This document shows, in pieces, positions 55,427 to 64,000 of a DNA stretch of 64,000 nt; the first letter of the stretch is position 1, and each line of letters begins with the position of its first letter. The notes under the pieces were generated by a model. The model saw only the letters and a program-made list of their open reading frames with translations, was not told where the DNA came from and made no database searches. Both the position numbers and the translations under genes were made by a program. The stretch spans positions 143,990,361 to 144,054,360 of the forward strand of contig NC_133122.1 of the NCBI RefSeq assembly GCF_033568475.1. Direction: 5' to 3'. This DNA comes from Henckelia pumila (taxonomy: Eukaryota > Streptophyta > Magnoliopsida > Lamiales > Gesneriaceae).

Positions 55427-58376
55427 TTAAACTGCTGGAACCTTTTTTCCGTCCTCAATAAAGAAAATGGCGGTCTCTGGGACCTAAAACAAACAAGAGG
55501 GTAAGGCCTTCAATCCATTTCACGACTGGTGTAAAACATTGAATTATATTGCGAAAAAGAGCAAAAATTGGAGTTCATTTTAAAGAACTATGATAAAGAA
55601 AGGATTACATAGCAAATGACATTCGCAAAATAACCATTTCATGAAAACTATACAAGTCCAGTTTTTTCTTTGCATTTTGTAAAACGAAAAATAAATTTTA
55701 ATAGGAGAATAAAGTTGTATTTCCATTAGAAACATGCAAAATGTTCTTTTAAGTTATGAATATTCTTTCCGTTTAATCTGCATGTAGGCACAAGAAGTGG
55801 AATAATTAAAGATATCTTGTTCGAGTGATGGAGCTGTCATCCAATTTAGGCCAAGCTATAGTCCCTCCTTAAGTTAGACATATTATAATGCAGAGCACTG
55901 TGCTGAAAGCAAGGTCAAAATTCTAATATAGCCCTGTATTAAAATTTTAAAATATTTGTTAGAATGACACAACCATGGGTTCCAGCGCTCAGATTCCAAG
56001 ATATGCTCACATTGAATATTTTGCATAATGACACCAACATACACAAAAACACAATCAAATTGCCACGTGTGAACAAATACATGAAGTACAACCTAGGCAC
56101 CGTGGGTAGAAGTTTCAGAGCAGCTTAATTGTATAATACTTAGGAGCAACAGAAATGCGACTTGTGCAACTAAAATTATTGAAGCATCAACTGAGAAATA
56201 ATATCTTCCTTAGGCTTTCCACACAAACTCCTCTGTTACTTCGATTCAACAACCAAATCAGGAGCGCATGTCAATTTTTTCAAATTTCGCACACAACAAT
56301 GGACTTGAAGAATAATGGTACAATATCTTTAGCTTATATGGATAATAATATAAACTTTAACTGGGACAAAAGCATGCGTTCAAGTATATAACTTGAAGTA
56401 AACAAAACATATAATTCACCAACGCTTTAGCTATAAACAATGGCATCATTTTAATCCAAATACACAAGAAAGCAAAGGAAATGTTTTGAAAAGAAAACAA
56501 GAAGAAGGCATGAAATTACATCTGGCCAGGTGTCAGTGATAAACTCCACAATGTCATAGGCTATGTCTCCTTGAACATCAATTTGCTCCTTCTCAGTGGG
56601 GCCCTATTCAATACATCAGAAAAGAGGAAAAGCAAACCACTTACATGATTGAATACTTATGTAAAAGGTTTATGCCACCAATGCAATATACCTTGACAAC
56701 AGAAGCGCCAGTGGCAAATTTTTTCCCAAGCTTCTTTGATGCATCATTCAGTTTAACCCCTAAATTTTGAAATGTAGGACAAGCTGGTTATAGAATCTTC
56801 ACCCAAGAGTATAATATAATAAAAGTAAAACACAAGCCACACACACCCTTACCAAAAAGTTCGAGGCCTTTAACAGTGGTGATACATTTCCTCTTATTAC
56901 GAGTCATCTTTTCAATAATTACTTCCGGCTTCTCCTGCAGAACTTATAAGTTTCAATACTGCCAGCGTGCATGTAATTCAAATGTCTGAACCAATCATCA
57001 TGGAAAAAGAAAATAATGATACAACATATCATGTATCAAAAACTTTATAAAACTATCAGTGATAGCAAATAATATAGAAAGACAGAGCTACAAGAAACTA
57101 TGTTCTCCATATAATCAAATACTGATCAATTTGTCGTAACTGAACAATATAATACATTATGTTCAGATTAAATTCCACCAAAAGTATTCTCAATTCAAAA
57201 ATACAACTTGAGAGCATTTTCAAAGTTTTTTTTGTTTTGATAGGAGAGAACATTTTCATAATTACTCTAGCAAGTAAAGAGAAAAAAGAAAGAAAGTATG
57301 AATCTTGGCGGTATCTTCCAGCAAATCTGTTTTTATACTATTTTATCAGCAGTTTCCTGCAGAAAACCATGCTTAACATCCATTCAAAAAGACCTCACAC
57401 AAATCTAAAGAAAACCAACATTACAACCGATCATTACAAATACAATTATGACTTTTAAACTTGGCACAAGAAAATATTTTAGTCAAAATCGTACCTTTTT
57501 TTTAATCTTCCCACCAGGTAATCGTTTTACTTCTTCCTTTGGTTGAGAAGAAGAAACTGTTGGAATCAAGAAGAGCAGTTTAAAACACAAGGGAAAGAAC
57601 AATTTAGTAATTAGTAGGTTTGAGTGTCTGCCAATCAAAAGACAATGAAAAAGTTATTCACTTTCAAAATCATGAACGTAAATATCCAATCATACAGGGG
57701 AAAAGGATGGAAAAATTCGCAAGGTAATGCAAAAGAAAATAATTTTTTAAAAAAGTATTAAAAAAATAACAATTTAAACCAGAAAAAGATAGCATTTCAT
57801 TTAAAAAATTGATATAATAAACAATACAGCATTGCACCCTTTATCTGTTTCACAATTCTAAGCTCTCAAGAAGCATATTGCTTTAGCGTCATTAGCAACA
57901 ATAGTAGGAACAATAGTAGGAAGAACACGTAACGCACGCATATGGAACACGGGATAAATACATATACATGTATATATAAAGCTAGAAATGCACCATGATA
58001 CAAGATTAAAAACAGTCAACAAAAAATTAACAAACAGATTGTGTGTTTGTGTGTGTGCAGTAGTACCATTGGAGGAGATACAAGTTGACTGAAGCTGATC
58101 TGTTACTTTATCAGCATCTTCCGCACCAGCCTCTGAAACCAGAACAGCAGATTAATTTTAAAAAAAAAACAGAGCAAACTATCTCCAATCACAGAACACA
58201 CACGTATAATTAGGGTTTATAGGAAAACCTTTGACAAGATCTGGATAAAGGTCGGGGGCGTTTTGGATCAACCACGGCTTGCATTTGTCGAAGTCGGATC
58301 CAAACTCACAATACTCAGCGGGTAATCCGCAAACCCCACAGTATAAAACCCTAACCGGTTCAGGCTTCTCCGCCAT
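55427..58376 (-). CDS. DENR: Density-regulated protein (DENR/DRP1), SUI1 domain
   Basis: Seven exons, read right to left: 58376-58229, 58132-58067, 57556-57495, 56934-56853, 56759-56692, 56603-56520, 55483-55427. All have GT-AG borders and keep phase; 188 aa. The N-terminus has the Cys motif VLYCGVCGLPAEYCEF (C13, C16, C23, C32), then the conserved KCKPWLIQNAPDLYPDL. A Lys-rich linker (VKRLPGGKIKKK) precedes the SUI1/eIF1-like domain (about residues 95-175: KRKCITTVKGLELFGVKL, KKLGKKFATGASVVKG, DIVEFITDTWPDV) and ends FFIEDGKKVPAV. With MCT-1, DENR recycles 40S subunits and promotes translation reinitiation after upstream ORFs (family knowledge). Its start codon faces the PDCD2-like gene across 564 bp. 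Confidence 0.95.
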
Positions 58377-58940
58377 GACGGTAAACTTTGTGGAAACACT
58401 CGCGGCGGTGATCGTCTTTCGAAACTCAACGCCACACGACGACGTTTACTGAAGGCTGTGATTAATAATAAATAATAAATAAATAAATATAAATGGCTTT
58501 ATAAAGTGAGGGAGGATAATTTGATTTTAAATATGTTATCTTTAAAATTATTGGGCTTAGTTTCAAAAAAAAAAATTATTTATTGGGCTTTATTTTGTAC
58601 GGGCCTATGGGCTTAGGACTTTAGCCCAAATTGCCCAGCTTGTGTCCTTTGCTAGTAAGCTAAACCTCTCCGGCGGCGGCGCCTCTCTTTTGGTCGACCG
58701 TTACTGCTGCTGAGCTCCTTGATTCACGAATACAGTCAATTTACTCTTTCATACTTGGTATTCTACTGGTTTTAGCTTTTGCTTCAATTTTATATGTTGA
58801 AATATTGATGGATTTTTGTATCCCGCGTTGATGTTCATGGTGTGGAGCTCGTGAATTGTGATTTTTTTCCTGACAGGAAAATACTTGTGGTTTCGGGCAG
58901 CTGCAGAAGAAACAGCGATCATTGATTCTCAAAACGCGGA
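58377..58940. promoter_or_regulatory. Bidirectional promoter region between DENR and PDCD2-like genes
   Basis: 564 bp separate the two start codons, including both leaders. Site II-type motifs (TGGGCY or complement) cluster at 58552-58557, 58584-58589, 58608-58613, 58623-58628 and, as TGGGCA, 58632-58637, with GGGCC at 58601. A CGGCGGCGGCG tract is at about 58671. Site II clusters are typical of plant genes for ribosomal and growth-related proteins. No TATA box is evident near either start. Confidence 0.65.
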
Positions 58941-61629
58941 ATGGAATTCGACTTGAATGGAGCAAACATCAGTAGTCTCCGCATATCCCCCTTTGATGAA
59001 GAGGAGGATGAAGTTCAAAATAATGATACTGAAGATGACATCAGCGATGAAGAAGAGGAGCGGATACCGATGACCTTAGGGTTTGTGGACAAAGCGAAAA
59101 ATAAATGGTCATTGCACCGCCAGTATTTCCCCAGCAAAGCGGGTGGTTCCCCGGTATTTTGTTTTTTGTTTTTTTTTTAATCAATATGCTTCATAAGATT
59201 CTTGAGTTTAGTTTTACATGAACATGGACTCTTGCTGTTTGTGTTTTCTATGATTGTTTTATGACCAGTGAAGGAGAAATGGATTTTAGTGTTTTTAAGG
59301 AAATCTGTTCGAATAGTGGATACTCATTTGATTTATTGTGGATAGGCTTGGTTGGATCCAGTTAATTTACCTTTGGAAAAATCAAATCTTTGTGATTTTT
59401 GCGGTGACCCTTTGCAGTTCCTGCTTCAGGTTTGTTAAAACTGCAAATTCTAAATTTTTATTAGGTTTCCATTTGCTTTTCTTAAAAGGCGAAAACGTAC
59501 TCTTTTTTTATTTTACATGTTGCTTGCCTTTTGTAGGTTTATGCTCCACTATCGGAGGAGTGGACATTTCACCGCTCGCTGTTTGTATTTATGTGTCCAT
59601 CAATGGCTTGCCTTCTTCGTGACCAGCATGAGCAATGGAAGCGGCATCCAGAGAAGCTCTCCAGAAGGTAGTGCATTTTTTGTCTCAGTTTTATTATCTG
59701 CTAGTTGAAATGATCAACTTATCATTTCCTGTTTTATGTTCATGATGCCAACATGTTTTGTAAAGTGTGAAGGTTTTTCGGTGTCAATTGCCACGCGATA
59801 ATTCCTTTTACTCCAGTGAAGCACCTAATGAAGATGGAACTGAGCCTTCTTTGACAGCTGGAGGTAATTTGTCTTTTTTATGTGTATCCTAATGTATACC
59901 TTAGTATCGATGTGTTGTAGTGTTTTAAACTTCAAAAACTTCTTATGATAGGCCTGCTCTTTGGTAACGCTGACTTATCATCTGCTTCATTTTATATGTT
60001 TCTTGAGATGATGCTGGTGTTTTCTTGTATACTTGATTTGCTTCCGTTTTTATGGTTTGTCTGGTGATTTGTTCCAGCACCACTCTGCAATTGGTGTGGT
60101 ACTTGGAAAGGAGATAAAATTTGTGGTGGCTGTAGAAGAGTTCGTTATTGTTCTGGGAAACACCAGGTATTTGGTGGGTTTTAGCTCCTCTATGCATGAG
60201 ACACATGACGTTAATCTTTCAAGCTATCAAATAGAGGAATCATAAGAGTCATGACTATATGCAGACTGCTCATTGGCGATCAAGTGGCTTAAGTCATAAG
60301 GTTAGCTGTCGGCAGTTGGAGACATCTGCAAAATCAACGGAATTAGGTAACAGTTCTACAGAAGTATAATGGTTATTGAATGTGACATAATTTGATATGC
60401 TGAATTGCTGAAAGCATGAATAAATCTTCATGTGGCTTATGAGTAGCTGTGATTGCTGCCTCTCAATTAGTAAGAGGGCTTCACTTTCCGTGTTTTTGGC
60501 GTGACACTTTGTCCTACATTGTGGTTGTCCTACATTGTGGAGTGACTTTTTAAGCTTCTTCAAGATAATTTGGTGTTCATCAAAGGCAACAAACAATTTT
60601 TTTTACATAAATTCTTGATCGGTACTTTATTGCCAATAGCTGCCAGCAACTCCCTTTGGCCAGAGTATGAGATCACAAATGAGGATGAGTGTGAACTTGA
60701 TACCGAGATGTCTGCCTATAACGATACTGCTGGTTCATTAATTCCTAGAACTCGTGTGGATGGATCTCACACAAAGTTGCTGAAAGATCTCGAGGCAAGC
60801 TTCTTGTTCAAGTGGTTTTGATAATTTTTTGAATTGTGCTGTGTATCTATTTTTTTTCCTCCTTTATGACAGGGAGATGATGACAAAAGGAGCTGGGCAT
60901 TTTTCCAGGAGAGAATATCTCTGGCCCCAGACCAGATTTTGAGGTGATCATATTGTGTTCAAAATAAGGAACTTGTGTTTCTTTGTTCGTCTTTTGTTGT
61001 TATTGTTGTCTTCTAAGAAGATTTTCAAATGGGAACATTGAATTATACCAGGATGTGTGAATCTCTACATCCCCCACATCTTAACTTTCCTATTCATTTC
61101 TTCGATAAGCAGATATTCTAGTGACGCTAAAGCGAAACCATTGTGGCCCGTTTCTAGCGGTCGGCCATCGAGACCAGACATTCCCAAGTGCAATTGTTGT
61201 GGTGGCACTCGTGGTTTTGAATTTCAGGTGCTGTCTCTATGTATATGAATTATAAATTTATTTCTCGAACATTAATAAAAAGAGTTTTTCTCAAATAAAT
61301 CCCTCAAAACTCTAAGTCGGATTTTTTCTCCTGTCAATGATCTGAATCGATGTTCCGTCATTCACAAGCTTAAACCTATCGAAACTCAAATGATCGCTCT
61401 TTTCGACACATTGACTCTCCCTTGGAATACTTTGTTCATGTTCTTCCTGGGTCCATGGTTTCAGGTTTTACCACAGCTGCTCTACTACTTCCATGTCAAA
61501 GACGGTGAAGATTCTCTCGATTGGGCGACTATTGTTGTGTACACATGCGAAGCGTCGTGTCAAGGGAACGAGGCATATAAAGAGGAGTTTGCTTGGGTAC
61601 AACTTGCGTCTCAGTCGTCACAAAGTTGA
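58941..61629 (+). CDS. Programmed cell death 2 (PDCD2)-like protein
   Basis: Ten exons: 58941-59153, 59346-59429, 59537-59667, 59766-59863, 60078-60166, 60265-60346, 60640-60794, 60873-60943, 61113-61227, 61465-61629; 400 aa, phases consistent. An acidic N-terminus (DEEEDEVQ..., EDDISDEEEE) precedes the first zinc-binding block (NLCDFCGDPLQFLLQ), a MYND-like finger in exon 5 (LCNWCGTWKGDKICGGCRR, RYCSGKHQ), and the PDCD2 C-terminal domain (PKCNCCGGTRGFEFQVLPQL, then SLDWATIVVYTCEASC). PDCD2 and PDCD2L chaperone ribosomal protein uS5 and help 40S maturation (family knowledge). Intron 7 has a GC donor (GAG|GCAAGC); all others are GT-AG. Confidence 0.94.
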
Positions 61630-64000
61630 GTGATTTGCAGATTAAGGACCAAGATATTCTGAAAGTTTTGATCTTGATCCTGTTCTTCTCCCCCATGTTT
61701 CTTGGTCATGTACCCAAGAAAGCAATTTTGACTTTTTGAAATATACATCCAGAAGATTTCTTTATCTGTCAATTCCATATTTATTTTTATTACTGTTTCG
61801 TTTCTCATGTTAACTGAAGGTAAACAAATTTTCATATTTCATCTCAACGGTAATATGTATATTATTTGGAGCCTATTATTAATTTCAAAGTTGCAGCAAT
61901 CTCCGGTTCAGGAATCAATCCCCATTAGGAGTAAAATGACTAATAATTTTTTAATTTTTAATTTATGACAATAGAACTCGGTAACTCTAGGGACTGGGCT
62001 GATGCAGCAAGCACGTGAAAATACTATCTTTATCTTAATAGTTCATCTAAGTGTGAAAATTTATTTATCAATACATATATAGGGTTTATTGAAAAAATAA
62101 TGGACCTCATGTGTATTGATAGATCTCCGTCTTTATATGTTTTTTGAGGCAGTGTTTGTACGGATAAGATCTGATTTACCAATATACTAGTGACTTTAGA
62201 TTACAATTCGGTTGTCTATGAGTTTCATTTTATTCAATATACCAAAAAACTCAAAATAAAAACTCAAAATATTGAAAATATCTCTCACTTGGGTTTGGTC
62301 GATGCAAGCATATGGCTCTTCTTTTTATCATCTCGCGTGCAAAAAACCGGAGTCATTGGATACACCTTGGGGCACTACCTCATTGGGTAGCATCGACAAA
62401 TCTCTCTGACTTGTATCGACTTTGGGAGTGTTAATTACGGTTACTTAAGTCACCAAGTAGTTGAGAAATGTTTGTGTATTTTATGATATTGTTCCACGTG
62501 AAAAATGATTTAGAAAATTCTATTGATTCTAAATCTGAAGAAAAATTGAGTCACTAGATCTCATTCGGGTACTACACGAATTGGGTAGCATCAACAGATT
62601 CCTTAATTACGTTATGAAAAGTTTTTGATAATATTTCACATCACTTTTACTTTTACTAATAGAAGGTAACTCTAATGACAATTGACACTACAGAGGGAAA
62701 AAAAACTTAATAGAATAATTTTATGTTATTAAAAATATCATAAAGTACAATTATTTTTTTTATGTATTTATAACAAATAACATATAAATTACGTTATTTA
62801 TATGAGGAAGAATAGTTTTTTTTTCATTAACATTTACAATTTTAGATTTTGGTCAACTAAATCCTCAAAAGTTTGGTTTTATTATATTAACTTTTAGTTT
62901 TCGGTCATTTTGGTTCAATTATAGATATCACTGGAAAATATTAATGTGACAATAAAAAAATGTTGATGTCACTAGAAAGTATTGGTTCAAATTCATAAAT
63001 TTCAAATTCATCTACTCAGACGACCTGATAGAACAAGTGTCAAAATTAGATAAGTTAGATTAATAAAATCATTTTCACTTAATTTTATTTCCAATATATT
63101 CGATATTTCATTGACTCTTCATCAGAAGTATACTTTATACAAAAAAAATCTTATTATTAAGCCACGTGTCTTCCTCGTTCGTTTAGTTCTCTCGCTCTTC
63201 CAAAGCCGAGAATCTCACACCGGTGTTTTTATAACTGGAACGGTGATCGAACCAATCTATCATAAAAAAATGGTCCAACCGATCGAACCTAAAAACCGTT
63301 TATATAATATAATATAATATAATTAATAATATATTTTAAATTTTAAAACTTAAAAGATGTATATAAATAGACAAAAATATATATTTATCCTAGTTTGAAA
63401 AATAAATAACGATATAAATATATTCAAAATATTAATTATGGTTATATATATATTTAAAAATAAATAAATTAATTAAAAAATATAATAATACATAATATTT
63501 TTAACGATGTACAAATTTCAAATTATCATGTATATATATAATAAAATATTAAATTAAGGTTTTAAAATTTAAAAAAAACTATTTTTTCAATAAATAAAAT
63601 AAAAAAAATCGAAATACCGGTTTAACCGGTTCTTGGCCGGTTCTTGGGGCCGGTTTTTTACCAGTTCTTGACTGGTTCGACCGATTATCAATTTTTGACC
63701 GGTTCTGAGTGGTTTAATTGTTAAAACGATTTTTAGGAGTGTTTCAGTCCGGACCAGTTATCACTTTTCGATCGAATCGGCCGGTCTGATCCGATTTTGA
63801 AAACACTGCCACACACGATGTTGTTTTTCACGTGATAGGATATGGGTGGGCCGTGCCTTCTGCGCGCTAAAGCACACTCATTTATCATTTCTAAACAAAT
63901 TTTAAAAATACGATTGAGATGATATGAGTGTTCGAATCAATGGTCGTGTCATCTTAGTCATTATTTAATTTTTGAAAATGAATTTTTTTTAATTCCAAAA
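61630..64000. other. AT-rich intergenic region with degraded repeats
   Basis: No supported gene. A motif TTGGGTAGCATC(G/A)ACA(A/G)AT recurs at about 62382 and 62580 with similar flanks. 62830-63000 is a member of the foldback family seen in CKX intron 1. 63220-63810 is rich in AACCGG/CCGGTT words and bounded by GGTGTTTTTATAA and TTGAAAACACTGCC, which looks like an old MITE. Confidence 0.55.
63220..63810. mobile_element. Probable MITE with AACCGGTT words
   Basis: The ends GGTGTTTTTATAA and TTTTGAAAACACTGCC are approximate inverted repeats. Internally CGATCGAACC, TTTAACCGGTTC, GGCCGGTTC and GACCGGTTC recur. No clear target duplication was seen. Confidence 0.45.

Noticed and set aside
62190-63317. 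ORFs of 66-68 aa near the window end
   Set aside because: AT-rich, overlap degraded repeats, and no recognisable similarity or gene context.

Overview
This window is nuclear DNA of a flowering plant, most likely a eudicot. It has AT-rich intergenic DNA, GT-AG introns, plant gene families with their usual exon layouts (ACHT thioredoxin, tetraspanin, cytokinin oxidase, DENR, PDCD2-like), and LTR retrotransposons of plant copia and chromovirus (Tekay/Del-like) types. I cannot fix the species from sequence alone; an asterid (for example Lamiales) is a guess.

1-4133: the 5' half of a minus-strand Ty1/copia element (gag, protease, start of integrase, PBS and LTR). The reading frame is open to the window edge. 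It is inserted in the proximal promoter of one copy of a duplicated small transcription unit.

4134-8470: two direct copies of a ~1.65 kb segment. Each carries a 49-codon Cys-containing ORF with a shared leader and a downstream AATAAA; the second copy also has a TATA box. I do not recognise the peptide.

8471-11011: AT-rich intergenic DNA with a GAA microsatellite and a Helitron-like 3' end.

11012-34934: a three-level nest of LTR retrotransposons. A decayed minus-strand copia element (TSD TTCAT) carries in its gag a plus-strand Ty3/gypsy chromovirus (16061-33410, TSD TGGAT). That element in turn carries in its pol a minus-strand chromovirus (21477-31527, TSD GAAAG). All target-site duplications, LTR edges and priming sites can be read directly except the copia primer-binding site. 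LTR divergence falls from outside to inside, as the nesting requires. The innermost element looks structurally complete, and its gag and pol frames are joined by what looks like a 196-bp spliceosomal intron.

34935-39490: AT-rich DNA with a second Helitron-like 3' end, a ~1.4 kb tandem duplication built of foldback sequences, TAA/TA microsatellites and a near-perfect hairpin.

39492-44355: two plus-strand genes, a plastid ACHT-type thioredoxin (4 exons, 222 aa) and a tetraspanin (2 exons, 258 aa). 44356-51280 is intergenic with several MITE-like elements, including a hAT-type element packed with CGGTATACCG words.

51404-54475: a secreted cytokinin oxidase/dehydrogenase (5 exons, about 520 aa). 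55427-58376 (minus): DENR/density-regulated protein (7 exons, 188 aa). 58941-61629 (plus): PDCD2-like protein (10 exons, 400 aa). The last two are head to head around a ~560 bp intergenic region with a cluster of TGGGCY (site II) motifs. Both families act on the 40S ribosomal subunit, so the pair may be co-expressed. The remaining ~2.4 kb is AT-rich DNA with degraded repeats.
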